From Latilactobacillus curvatus JCM 1096 = DSM 20019 (GTDB lineage Bacteria > Bacillota > Bacilli > Lactobacillales > Lactobacillaceae): a stretch of 64,000 bases of DNA. Below the pieces are notes generated by a model. It made no database searches. It worked only from the letters and a program-made list of their open reading frames with translations, and was not told where the DNA came from. Below are positions 37,317 to 45,617 of the stretch, piece after piece. The DNA lies in assembly GCF_004101845.1 (NCBI RefSeq), contig NZ_CP026116.1, positions 496,001 to 560,000 of the forward strand, given 5' to 3'. Within the stretch, counting starts at the first letter, position 1. Every line of letters starts with the position of its first letter. A program made the position numbers and the translations under genes.

Positions 37317-38354
37317 TTATTCAGCGATGATTAATAATGATTTAATCGCTTTGCGTTGATCCATTGCTTCATAAGCGGCTTGAATATCATCTAAGGTAAA
37401 GCGTTGTGTAAAGACTTTACCAGGATTAATGGCACCCTTTAAAACAGCATCCAATAAACGAGCGCGATCATGAGTCGTTACGGCAGCAATTCCCCCACGC
37501 AAACCGATGTTCTTCCGGAATAAGGCATTGGTGTTCATCTCTGCTTTTTGGGGAATGCCGACACGACCAATGACAGCCCCTGCGCCAGCAACGGCGACGG
37601 CAGTGGCGACGGATTGTTCGGTCCCGACACATTCTAAGACGGCGTTGGCCCCAGCGTTGTCGGTTAACGCCATCACTTTTGCGACCCCTTCGTCACCGCG
37701 TTCAGCAACAATGTCTGTTGCGCCGAATTCAAGGGCTAATTTTTGCCGGTCCGCATGACGACTCATCGCGATAATCCGTTTCGCACCGAGTAATTTGGCG
37801 CCAATCACACCACATAAACCAACGGCGCCATCACCCATGACAACGACTGTGTCACCGGGTTTCACTTCAGCGGACACGGCAGCGTGATAGCCGGTTGCCA
37901 TGACGTCTGAAAGCGTCAATAGATTATTCAGCATTTCATCAGAGTAATCGCTTGGTTGGCCAGGAACTTTAACGAGGCCCCAGTTTGCATTGTGATAACG
38001 GAGATATTCGGCTTGGTAGCCACCAGGATTATTCTCGCGGTTGGTACAATCGCCATCAAAACCGTTTAAACAAGCGGCACAGTGGCCACAACCATGGGTA
38101 AATGGCACGATCACAAAATCACCGACACTAACATTTTGTACGTCAGTCCCAACAGCATCAACGATGCCAATTGCTTCGTGACCGGTGAAACCGCCTACTT
38201 CTCGTTTTGAAATCCCACGATACCACCATAAATCAGAACCACAGACGCACGCGCGGATAATGCGCACGACCGCATCGGTTGGTTTTTCAATCGTTGGTTT
38301 TGGTGCTTCGGTAATGGTCATTTGACCAGGACCCATAAAAGTAGCTGTTTTCAT
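37317..38354 (-). CDS. Zinc-dependent medium-chain alcohol dehydrogenase
   Basis: This 345-residue MDR-family dehydrogenase has catalytic zinc ligands in CVCGSD (near 38) and GHEAIG (near 60), the structural zinc loop CGHCAACLNGFDGDC (near 92-106), and a Rossmann motif GDGAVGLCGV (near 178). It oxidises or reduces an alcohol/aldehyde pair with NAD(P); the substrate cannot be read from the sequence. TAGGAG precedes the ATG. It is monocistronic, with a shared terminator. Confidence 0.92.
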   Translation of the reverse strand: MKTATFMGPGQMTITEAPKPTIEKPTDAVVRIIRACVCGSDLWWYRGISKREVGGFTGHEAIGIVDAVGTDVQNVSVGDFVIVPFTHGCGHCAACLNGFDGDCTNRENNPGGYQAEYLRYHNANWGLVKVPGQPSDYSDEMLNNLLTLSDVMATGYHAAVSAEVKPGDTVVVMGDGAVGLCGVIGAKLLGAKRIIAMSRHADRQKLALEFGATDIVAERGDEGVAKVMALTDNAGANAVLECVGTEQSVATAVAVAGAGAVIGRVGIPQKAEMNTNALFRKNIGLRGGIAAVTTHDRARLLDAVLKGAINPGKVFTQRFTLDDIQAAYEAMDQRKAIKSLLIIAE

Positions 38355-38430
38355 AACTATAATCTCCTATCTCTTCCTATTATATTGTCTTTACTATACA
38401 CCTTAGACCTCACTTTAATGCAAGCTTTTT

Positions 38431-39015
38431 TTAAAGTCCAATCGCCAGTTGTTGTTTCTTGCTTAACACTTCGTCTTGGGTAATCCCAATATAATGGAGC
38501 GTCGTTTCTTGCGTTGAATGACCAAAATCAATCATCAATGACCGCACGTCCCCGAATTGTTTGTAGAACCAGTAGCCGTAAGTTTTGCGCATCGTATGGG
38601 TGCCAATATCATTACGCCCAAGTTTCTTACCTGCTTCAGTCAACATGCGGTAAACACCGTTGACGGTGATGTGGTTATCGCCGACGCGGCTAGGAAACAA
38701 CCAATCATTGCCTAGCAATTCATTATTTTGAATATAGGGACTGATGTATGGGCGTAAACTCGCCAAACTAATTTGGCGCCACTTACCCGTTTTTTGTTCA
38801 ACAATCACGGGATTGTCTTCGATCACATCTTTGACTTTTAACTGCACAATATCAGAACAGCGTAAGCCAGTATTAATGCCGAGTAAAAATAATAAATAAT
38901 TGCGACTACCCATTTGTGAATGGCGCAAGATGACTTTCATGTCTTCAATCTCATCTTTTGTCCGTAAAGGTTGAACATTTAATTTTTTGCCTTTTTTAGT
39001 GCGCGATTTCCGCAT
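38431..39015 (-). CDS. Small tyrosine recombinase / integrase
   Basis: The 194-residue protein is only a catalytic domain without the usual N-terminal core-binding domain. Conserved residues are visible: Arg in TGLRCSDI (near 52), His-x-x-Arg in GTHTMRKTYG (near 140), His in DFGHSTQ (near 165) and the Tyr nucleophile in LHYIG (near 176). Its size resembles FimB-type invertases and some solitary integrases. AAGGCGG precedes the ATG. It lies next to inverted repeats but no other phage or island gene. Confidence 0.88.
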   Translation of the reverse strand: MRKSRTKKGKKLNVQPLRTKDEIEDMKVILRHSQMGSRNYLLFLLGINTGLRCSDIVQLKVKDVIEDNPVIVEQKTGKWRQISLASLRPYISPYIQNNELLGNDWLFPSRVGDNHITVNGVYRMLTEAGKKLGRNDIGTHTMRKTYGYWFYKQFGDVRSLMIDFGHSTQETTLHYIGITQDEVLSKKQQLAIGL

Positions 39016-39033
39016 GTTTTTTCCGCCTTTTTG

Positions 39034-39073
39034 ACCGCATTCTTTTTCTCTATATCATTATAAACCATGCGGT
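39034..39073 (-). promoter_or_regulatory. Integrase promoter flanked by ACCGCAT/ATGCGGT inverted repeat
   Basis: ACCGCAT (39034-39040) and ATGCGGT (39067-39073) bracket a minus-strand TATAAT (39057-39062). The integrase start is 19 bases beyond the lower repeat. It may be an operator or a recombinase-binding site. Confidence 0.45.
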
Positions 39074-39116
39074 GGTATTTTGCACCTTTGATTATCGTTG
39101 ATTTAAAGGGATTCCG

Positions 39117-39281
39117 AGCGCATTCTTTCTACCAAAAGAATGCGCTCAAACACATTAAAGGCTATTGATGGCTAAATCACGGTCTAATCACGTTTATAAA
39201 CGATCAATCACCAGAGGCGCATTTTAAGGACGTTTCAGATTAGTGAGTGGACAAGTGGTCGCGAAACTTGCTTAAAATGCG
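39117..39281. repeat. Pair of inverted repeats upstream of the integrase gene
   Basis: GAGCGCATTCTTT / AAAGAATGCGCTC (39117-39148) is a near-perfect hairpin. A second pair, GCGCATTTTAAGGACGTTTC (39217-39236) and GCGAAACTTGCTTAAAATGCG (39261-39281), is inverted around a 24-base loop with few mismatches. No gene is seen in 39016-39339. Candidate recombination or regulatory sites. Confidence 0.55.
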
Positions 39282-39349
39282 AATTCAAAAAGGCCCCTTA
39301 AAGTCACAAAAAAAACAGCGTTAAGACAAAAAGTCCTAATGAAGTGAAC

Positions 39350-39383
39350 CCCCGATATTGGACCAAAATCCAATATCGGGGGT
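39350..39383 (+). terminator. Hairpin at the left end of the IS3-family element
   Basis: CCCCCGATATTGGA and TCCAATATCGGGGG form a perfect 14-bp stem around a 6-base loop, followed by TTTTTATA. It can terminate transcription entering from outside and hide the ribosome-binding GGGGG of orfA in long transcripts. Confidence 0.75.
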
Positions 39384-39390
39384 TTTTATA

Positions 39391-39909
39391 TTGACCAAAT
39401 ATTCTAAAACATTAAAAATAAAAGTTGTTCAGGATTATCTAACGTCATCCTTAGGTTATGAATTAATAGCGAGAAAATATGGTATTAAGAGTAACTCACT
39501 AGTTGTCTCGTGGGTTCAACGTCATAAGGCCTTTGGCCCAAAAGGACTAGATGTCCTATCACCCAAAAAAACATTTGATGGCTCATTTAAGATGAATGTT
39601 TTAAAATGGATGAAAACGAATAAGGCTTCTTATCCGAAAACCGCACTTCATTTTAATATCTCAAACGTCGGGACCATCTGGCAATGGCAACATATTTGGG
39701 AGACTGAGGGTGCTGATGCCTTATATCGTTCCAAAGGACGGCAAACAATTATGTCAGCTGATAAACAATCAAAAAAACGGCAACAAACAGAGTTAGAACG
39801 TCTTAGAGAAGAAAATGAGTTGCTACAAATCGAGAATGAATACCTAAAAAAATTAAGAGCCTTAGTCCAGGAAGAAGAAAACAACAAGCGCAAGTCATCC
39901 AAGAGCTAA
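39391..39909 (+). CDS. IS3-family (IS150 group) transposase OrfA
   Basis: This 172-residue OrfA has two HTH modules (LGYELIARKYGIKSNSLVVSWV and the FNISNVGTIWQWQHIW segment) and a C-terminal coiled coil (LERLREENELLQIENEYLKKL), the IS150-group pattern. The start is TTG 39391, eight bases after the GGGGG of the end hairpin. A GAAGAAAAC stretch near its end would permit -1 slippage to orfB. Confidence 0.88.
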   Translation: MTKYSKTLKIKVVQDYLTSSLGYELIARKYGIKSNSLVVSWVQRHKAFGPKGLDVLSPKKTFDGSFKMNVLKWMKTNKASYPKTALHFNISNVGTIWQWQHIWETEGADALYRSKGRQTIMSADKQSKKRQQTELERLREENELLQIENEYLKKLRALVQEEENNKRKSSKS

Positions 39910-39950
39910 GGCTTAAACACAAACTAGTAAAAATTCTAAAAATAGTTGGT

Positions 39951-40590
39951 ATGGCCAAAAGTACGTATGAATACATTATTAGTCATGAACCGAACGGTTC
40001 ATCTGACCAATCTGTTAAACAAACCATCCAAATAATCAAGAAGAATCATCCAGCGTACGGTTATCGTCGTGTAACTGGTGAATTACATCGTATGAATATC
40101 TTAGTAAATCATAAAAAAGTACTTGTCTTAATGCGAGAACTGCAATTACTATCAACTGCATTTAACAAACGTACTCGTAAATATAATTCATATAGAGGCA
40201 ATGTTGGCACCGTTGCTAAGAACTTAATCAACCGTCGTTTCTTCACCGATCGTCCTTATCAAAAACTAGTAACAGACGTTACTGAAGTTCGCTGGGGAAC
40301 CAAGACAATTGATGAACGCGCCTATTTCACATGTATTTATGATTTATTCTCAGGTGAAATTCTCAGCCATCAAGTTAGTAAACACCCTACTGTTGAATTT
40401 ACTACAACTGTTTTGAATCGAGCAGTTAAGAAAATCTCTAAGAATTTAAAATACCGGACAACAGTCCACTCAGATCAAGGATTTCAATACCAGCATCAAG
40501 ATTGGACTCATATCTTGAAAGAACATCGCATTTTTCAAAGTATGTCTCGCAAAGCAACATGTTTAGATAATGCAGCAATGGAGAGCTTTT
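39951..40590 (+). pseudogene. 5' part of IS3-family transposase OrfB, interrupted
   Basis: The frame encodes the HTH_21 region (HPAYGYRRVTGEL) and most of the integrase core (VTDVTEVRWG; VHSDQGFQYQ; NAAMES, containing the last catalytic Glu). It is broken right after AMESF by the IS30-family element at 40591. The -1 frame upstream is continuous to orfA. Joined to 41638-41798, with one TTTT copy removed, it reads through to a normal stop. Confidence 0.88.
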
Positions 40591-41633
40591 GGTAGATTGT
40601 AAAATTAATCCGAACGCTGTTCGGACAAAAAAGATCAGCTTCCTTTAAAATGGTGTTTACCACAAACCCATCTTTTAGGAGCTGATCTTTTGTCTAGTAT
40701 AACCTATTCCGAACGAATTAAAATCGAAACCTTTTGTGAACTAGGGCTGTCCAATATCCAAATGGGCGTTCGGCTGAACCGATCACCGTCAACAATTTCT
40801 TATGAATTATCTCGATGTCAACCTTATCAGGCTGAATTAGCACAAACAGATGCCGAATACAAGCGATCACGATGTGGTCGGAAAACTAAGCTGAGCGATG
40901 AGTTAAAGCAAAAAATTCTCAACCATTTACGTCTAAGCTGGTCACCAGGAATGATTGCTCACGAATTTAAACTAGCTACTAAATCTATTTATAATTGGCT
41001 AAATCAGGGGAGAATTGGCTTCTCCTTGAATGATCTACCTGAACATGGCGTACGCCAACGGCGTAACGTTGACCAACGATCCAAATATAATCAATCTTTG
41101 GGGCGATCAATTGAACAGCGTCCCATGATGATTAATCAACGTAAGCGCATCGGCGATTTTGAACTAGATACAGTCGTTGGTCCTCGTGGGCATAGTAAGG
41201 CAGTTTTATTAACTTTAATCGATCGCAAATCACGGTTCCTTTGGGCATACCGGTTAAAAGATCGGACGACAGCGACTGTTAATGAAGCACTAACTAAGTT
41301 CCTAACCACTTTTAATGGTCCGGTGCACAGCTTTACTGTGGACCGTGGCACTGAGTTTAGTGGGCTAGTATCACTTGAATCACAATATGGTATTAAGACC
41401 TATTACTGCCATGCTTATACTCCAGCTGAACGTGGTAGTAATGAACGCTTTAATCGGAATTTACGTTATTTTTATCCTAAAGGGACTCGTTTTGAGCACA
41501 TTAGTGCTCAAGATTTAACGACGACGTTACTCCAAATTAACCAGCGACCGCTTAAAATACTCGACTGGCAAACACCGTATCAGGTTATGCTGACAAATTT
41601 GTCCAAAAATTCGGATTAAATTTGCAATCTACC
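40591..41633 (+). mobile_element. IS30-family insertion sequence, 1043 bp, nested
   Basis: The ends GGTAGATTG and CAATCTACC are inverted, extending to TTAATCCGAA matches inside. TTTT is duplicated on both sides (40587-40590 and 41634-41637). It holds a single transposase gene. It inserted after the outer IS3-family element was in place. Confidence 0.9.
40690..41619 (+). CDS. IS30-family transposase
   Basis: The 309-residue protein has an N-terminal HTH (YSERIKIETFCELGLSNIQMGVRLNRSPSTISYEL) and a DDE core with DFELDTVVG, FTVDRGTEFSG and the NERFNRNLR glutamate, the classic IS30 signatures. The start is TTG 40690 with TAGGAGC 10 bases upstream. The frame is intact, so the element may still be active. 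Confidence 0.92.
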   Translation: MSSITYSERIKIETFCELGLSNIQMGVRLNRSPSTISYELSRCQPYQAELAQTDAEYKRSRCGRKTKLSDELKQKILNHLRLSWSPGMIAHEFKLATKSIYNWLNQGRIGFSLNDLPEHGVRQRRNVDQRSKYNQSLGRSIEQRPMMINQRKRIGDFELDTVVGPRGHSKAVLLTLIDRKSRFLWAYRLKDRTTATVNEALTKFLTTFNGPVHSFTVDRGTEFSGLVSLESQYGIKTYYCHAYTPAERGSNERFNRNLRYFYPKGTRFEHISAQDLTTTLLQINQRPLKILDWQTPYQVMLTNLSKNSD

Positions 41634-41798
41634 TTTTTCCATATTATGAAAGCCGAAGCTTTCTACCAAAAAGAAACCGATACTTATGAAACGCTAGTTT
41701 CACAAATATCGGTTTGGATTGATGATTATAATTTTTCAAGAATTAAAACAAAACTGGGTTGTAAAAGTCCGATTGAATATCGAATTTTTACAACCTAG
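41634..41798 (+). pseudogene. 3' part of IS3-family transposase OrfB
   Basis: It continues the interrupted OrfB from FHIMKAEAFYQKE to CKSPIEYRIFTT and a TAG at 41796-41798. The combined OrfB would be about 266 residues from its ATG. It has no start of its own. Confidence 0.85.
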
Positions 41799-41851
41799 AA
41801 AGCTGCTTAAAGTTTCGTCCAATATTTGGGGTTCACTTCAAACGCTGTTTT

Positions 41852-42805
41852 TTAATAGCCGGCTGACAAGTCTACCGGATTGACGGATAATTCACCTTTG
41901 TCTAAATAACTGGGTAAATTTTGATCGAAAATTTTGAAGAGCCGTTCATGGATATCAGCGATGTAACCTGAAATATGTGGCGTGATAATCAGGTTTGGTG
42001 TGGCCCATAATGGTGAATCACTTGGTAATGGTTCGTTTTGGGCAACATCGATTGCTGCTCCTGCCAAATGACCGGATTGTAGATAGTGCATCAAAGCTGC
42101 TTCGTCGACTGAAGCGCCGCGCCCTAAATTGAAGAAGTAAGCCCCTCGATGGAGTTGCGTAAAAAAGGTGGTGTCGAAGAACCGATTGGTGACCGGTGTT
42201 AATGGCATCACATTAATCACGAAGTCTGCTTGTGGCAATGCTTGTTCGTAATCCGTGTCGGTTAGAATCTGATCAAAATTGGCAACGGGTTTCTCGTGCC
42301 GATTAACGCCAATTGTGTGCATACCCATGACGTGGGCATACTTTGCAATTTCCTCACCAATTTGACCTGTTCCAAAAATGAGGAGTGTGCGGTGTTCCAA
42401 ATTTGTCATTTGTTCACCAATAGCATGATGCTCCCATTGATGCGCTGCTTGTGCGGGTAAGCTCTGATAAATCCCACGGGTAAAGTGTAATATGTAACTT
42501 AATGCCGTCTGTGCGATTGGTTTTGCGTGCATCCCGCGTGCGTTTGATACCAGTACCCCTTGCTTAGCTAACGTGGCTAGTGGTAAATAATCAACCCCTG
42601 AGCTTGCGGTCTGAATCCATTTTAATTGATTACCGGGCTCTGCTAAAATTTTCGGGCCTACATCTTTATTCCAACCAAACATAATCTCAATACTACCCAG
42701 TTGACTTGGTTTTAAATCAGCTAAAGCGATGATTGTTAAACCTTTTGCAGTTAGTGCTTTGACGTGTTGTTCAGGAATTGTTTCTGCTGCTAAAATGACT
42801 GTCAA
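41852..42805 (-). CDS. D-isomer-specific 2-hydroxyacid dehydrogenase family protein
   Basis: This 317-residue NAD-dependent enzyme has the Rossmann motif GTGQIGEEIA near residue 145, the catalytic Arg segment NLGRGASVDEAAL near 228, Glu near 260, and a C-terminal PHISG histidine. Substrates in the family include D-lactate, D-2-hydroxyisocaproate and phosphoglycerate; the specific one is undetermined. The start is TTG 42805 after GGTGAGGG. Its terminator has been split by the IS3-family element, so read-through into the IS is likely reduced only by the IS ends. Confidence 0.88.
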   Translation of the reverse strand: MTVILAAETIPEQHVKALTAKGLTIIALADLKPSQLGSIEIMFGWNKDVGPKILAEPGNQLKWIQTASSGVDYLPLATLAKQGVLVSNARGMHAKPIAQTALSYILHFTRGIYQSLPAQAAHQWEHHAIGEQMTNLEHRTLLIFGTGQIGEEIAKYAHVMGMHTIGVNRHEKPVANFDQILTDTDYEQALPQADFVINVMPLTPVTNRFFDTTFFTQLHRGAYFFNLGRGASVDEAALMHYLQSGHLAGAAIDVAQNEPLPSDSPLWATPNLIITPHISGYIADIHERLFKIFDQNLPSYLDKGELSVNPVDLSAGY

Positions 42806-42864
42806 GTTGATCCCTCACCTTATTATTGAAGTAATCTTTATTATAAGGGATTTTCAGCAAATAA

Positions 42865-42899
42865 AAAAGCATTACCGACTGAAAACGGCAATGCTTTAT
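42865..42899. terminator. Terminator downstream of the RlmL/YpsC-like methyltransferase gene
   Basis: AAAGCATTaCCG / CGGcAATGCTTT with an ACTGAAAA loop is flanked by A-runs on both strands. Confidence 0.8.
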
Positions 42900-42907
42900 A
42901 AAAAATT

Positions 42908-44050
42908 TTATTCTTTTTCTGCACGTGGCCATACTGGACGACCCCAGTATTGGAATAAATCAGTTTGAATCCGACCATTATACAATTTCCGGCGTTTAGT
43001 TGCGCGTTGCCCGAATGATTCTTGGAATTGTAAGTCACTTGTTAAAATATACTTACTCCAAGTCTTCAATGACCGATAGGTATCACCCATTTCTTTATAC
43101 AAAGCACGGGCTTGTGTTTGGTCGCTTAATCGTTTCCCGTAAGGAGGGTTGGCGATGATGACCCCGTTGGTTAAATCTGTCTTGAAATCTTTAACAGCGA
43201 GTTGTTTGAACTGGACATCATGTAAAACACCAGCTTCGTTCGCATTCAACTTAGCGATATCAATCATGTTTTGATCGATATCATAACCAAAAATTTCAAG
43301 TGGTTGGTCTTTTTCGGCTGCTTTCGCTTCGGCTTTGGCATTTTCTAAAACAGAAGCATCGATCCAATCGAAGTCTTCAAAGGCAAACTTACGATGCATA
43401 CCAGGTGCAATGTTGTGACCAATTAAAGCTGCTTCGATCGCAATGGTCCCAGAACCAGTCGTTGGATCAACAAATGGCATATCAGGTTGCCAACGGCTTA
43501 AAAGAATTAAGGATGCCGCGAAGTTTTCCTTCAATGGGGCTTCCCCTTTTTCAAGGCGGTAGCCCCGCTTGAATAAACTAGGACCAGTTGTATCTAAGCT
43601 GATCGTCACGACATCTTTTAGGATGCTGACTTCAAGCGGATACGTTGCGCCTGTTTCAGCTAAACGTGTTCGGCGGTGATAGACAGTACTTAACTTATCA
43701 ACAATCGCTTTTTTAGTGATGGCTTGCACGTCTGGTTCGCTATGGAGCGTTGAACGGACTGAGCGACCAGCAACTGGAAAAGCGGCGTCTAATGGCAGGA
43801 ACTTGTCCCATGGCAAAGCTTTCACTTGTTCAAAAAGGTCATCGAAGGTTTTGGCCTCAAATTGACCAATCGCGATTTTCACCCGATCAGCACTGCGTAA
43901 CCAGAGATTGGTTTTTGCAATATCTGCCACATCGCCTTCGAAATACACCCGGCCATTATCTGAACGTGTTTCATAACCGAGATTTTGTAATTCTTTGGCC
44001 GTAATGGATTCAATCCCACTCGCCATTGTTGCGTATAGTTGGTAAGTCAT
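42908..44050 (-). CDS. THUMP-domain rRNA/RNA methyltransferase (YpsC/RlmL family)
   Basis: The 380-residue protein has an N-terminal THUMP RNA-binding domain (about 1-160) and a Rossmann methyltransferase domain with the SAM motif PTTGSGTIAIEAALIG near residue 195 and the target-base motif NPPYGKRL near 308. The family includes the 23S rRNA guanine-N2 methyltransferases; the exact nucleotide is inferred. AAGGGG precedes the ATG. The rnpB-gpsB-ypsA genes upstream on the same strand match the Bacillus ypsC context. Confidence 0.92.
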   Translation of the reverse strand: MTYQLYATMASGIESITAKELQNLGYETRSDNGRVYFEGDVADIAKTNLWLRSADRVKIAIGQFEAKTFDDLFEQVKALPWDKFLPLDAAFPVAGRSVRSTLHSEPDVQAITKKAIVDKLSTVYHRRTRLAETGATYPLEVSILKDVVTISLDTTGPSLFKRGYRLEKGEAPLKENFAASLILLSRWQPDMPFVDPTTGSGTIAIEAALIGHNIAPGMHRKFAFEDFDWIDASVLENAKAEAKAAEKDQPLEIFGYDIDQNMIDIAKLNANEAGVLHDVQFKQLAVKDFKTDLTNGVIIANPPYGKRLSDQTQARALYKEMGDTYRSLKTWSKYILTSDLQFQESFGQRATKRRKLYNGRIQTDLFQYWGRPVWPRAEKE

Positions 44051-44087
44051 GTTTTTAAAGATCCCCTTAGGAAATTATTTTTTAAAT

Positions 44088-44114
44088 AAAAAGAGCTTGG
44101 GCAAAAGCCCAAGC
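44088..44114 (-). terminator. rnpB terminator
   Basis: GCTTGGGC / GCCCAAGC with an AAAA loop (44095-44102 / 44107-44114) is followed on the minus strand by TCTTTTT. Confidence 0.9.
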
Positions 44115-44119
44115 CACCT

Positions 44120-44508
44120 GATTGTAAACCTTTATAGGCCATGTTTTGTTCCAGAACTTCCCCAGGAAGAAAGTTCCTTCAGTAATCATCTATCTGTTCT
44201 TACGAACTCTCATTTTTAGTTCATTTCCATAAATGAGACGCCCCTACCAAAGTTTGGGTTACTCGCTCGCGGGGTTTACCTCGTTCCACCGTCCAAGTTT
44301 CCAAGGACGCTCCGTCACTGTGGCACTATTTAAGGATATTCACGCATGACCGAAGTTTTAGCGCTTTTTCCGCCGTTACCGTTAAGGTACCCTGGCTTAT
44401 TGGGCCAGGCACGAACACTACAAGCATCTCAGCCTGTGCGGGCATGGACCTTCCTCAGCCTACCGATGTAGACCGCGATTACTCAAGATTTACAAATATT
44501 GAATCAAT
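44120..44508 (-). ncRNA. rnpB: RNase P RNA (type B)
   Basis: This is the catalytic RNA that removes tRNA 5' leaders. In transcript sense it has the conserved GAGGAAGGTCCATGC core near the 5' end (P4 partner), CACAGTGACGGAG, GGAACGAGGTAAACCCC, and a 3' ACAAAACATGGCCTATA that pairs to complete P4. The order and length of about 380 bases match Firmicutes type B RNA. A TATACT -10 (44516-44521) sits just upstream, within the tail region of gpsB. It lies between ypsC-like and gpsB genes, as in Bacillus. Confidence 0.95.
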
Positions 44509-44529
44509 GTTTATAAGTATAGCACAGGA

Positions 44530-44922
44530 TTAAAGATTTGTCTCGTCAAATTGTGAATGATTTTGAACTCTTGTCTGTGGAGCTTGATTTTGTTCACTTA
44601 ACTTAGCACCGAACACGTGGCGTTCAAGGTTTGATAAGCGTTTCAAAATATCATAGTTGGTTGCTGCTGAAGCTTGTTGTGGTGCACTTTCCTTCACGTT
44701 ATCAGAAGCGCTGAGTTGGCGGTTTAATTCATCAACCTTCTTGAATAAGCGGGCATTTTCCGCCGTTAGCCGATTGATTGCTTCTTGATAAGTTTGATAG
44801 TCTTTAATAACTAAATCAAGGTAACCATCGACTTCTTCAGGTTCATAGCCCCGCATTTTTGTTTTAAATTCTTTTTTCAATATATCAGTTGGGTTCAATT
44901 CGATTTCAATTTGATTGTCCAT
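44530..44922 (-). CDS. gpsB: Cell division protein GpsB
   Basis: The 130-residue DivIVA-like protein has the N-terminal lipid-binding/PBP-binding region (NPTDILKKEFKTKMRGYEPEEVDGYLDLVIKDY) and a coiled coil (about 35-70), then a flexible linker and a short C-terminal helical oligomerisation domain (NYDILKRLSNLERHVFG). GpsB recruits class A PBP1 to the septum and periphery; pbp1A is encoded 1.3 kb away. ATGAGGTG precedes the ATG. Confidence 0.94.
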   Translation of the reverse strand: MDNQIEIELNPTDILKKEFKTKMRGYEPEEVDGYLDLVIKDYQTYQEAINRLTAENARLFKKVDELNRQLSASDNVKESAPQQASAATNYDILKRLSNLERHVFGAKLSEQNQAPQTRVQNHSQFDETNL

Positions 44923-44983
44923 TTTGACACCTCATTTAGAATAAATGTACTATGATTCCCATTATAGCAAAGTTATCAGATAA

Positions 44984-45544
44984 TTAAAACTCTTGCTGAT
45001 CTAATTCCGCTAACTCAGTCGCGATATCTTGTAGTTCGAAAAAATCGACCAAGTTAATCGGATAATCTTGTTGGTCTTGATATTGGCGGGCTGCATGATA
45101 ATCATATTCTGGTTTGCCCGGTGATTCACGATCATAGTATAATAGTTGACCATCCGTATGGGTCAGCATGAATTGTTGATACTGGCGCAATTGTTGCGGT
45201 CCAGAATACGGTGCGTTAACCACTGGTTCGCAAAAATCGACTCGCGCTTTGAGCTGACTCAATTGAGCTTGGTTATTTTCGTTCCATTGTTGACCAAAAT
45301 CATTAAACGGCAACATCATCGCCAATTTTAAATCCGGATAGTCCGTTTTTAGTTCAATAGCAACTTGCAGACTCCACTGTTCAATCCCCATTTGGCCACC
45401 AGTGATCACCCACTCGAGCCCATCATCTAAATATTGTGTTAACTGCTTTTTTAAGGAATATTTAATTACTTTAAGTTTCTCGTCAGTTTCGCCAAAAACA
45501 CCGAGTTCATAGCTTCGATAGCCGCTCACCCATAGTCGTTTCAA
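44984..45544 (-). CDS. YpsA family (DUF1273, SLOG superfamily) protein
   Basis: This 186-residue SLOG/Rossmann protein has the ITGGQMGIEQWSLQ motif near residue 52 in the nucleotide-binding region and SGYRSYELGVF at the N-terminus. In Bacillus YpsA affects division and stress; the ligand is unresolved. The start is TTG 45544, as GGGAGG lies 8 bases before it; the upstream in-frame ATG lacks a site. It forms the conserved ypsA-gpsB pair. Confidence 0.9.
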   Translation of the reverse strand: MKRLWVSGYRSYELGVFGETDEKLKVIKYSLKKQLTQYLDDGLEWVITGGQMGIEQWSLQVAIELKTDYPDLKLAMMLPFNDFGQQWNENNQAQLSQLKARVDFCEPVVNAPYSGPQQLRQYQQFMLTHTDGQLLYYDRESPGKPEYDYHAARQYQDQQDYPINLVDFFELQDIATELAELDQQEF

Positions 45545-45617
45545 GTCAGGTCCCTCCCAAATGATTTTCAATTAAACTAAACATTGCTATAATAGTGAAA
45601 CAGGAGTGTGATTTTCA

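Larger units (their letters stand above)
39340..41840 (+). mobile_element. IS3-family (IS150-like) element, interrupted by an IS30-family element
   Basis: Terminal inverted repeats TGAAGTGAACCCC occur at 39340-39352 and, inverted, at 41828-41840. Without the inner insertion the element is about 1454 bp. It carries orfA and a split orfB. AA flanks both sides; a longer target duplication is not clear. The left end carries a perfect hairpin that would stop incoming transcripts. It sits inside the stem of the terminator of the gene at 41852. Confidence 0.9.
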
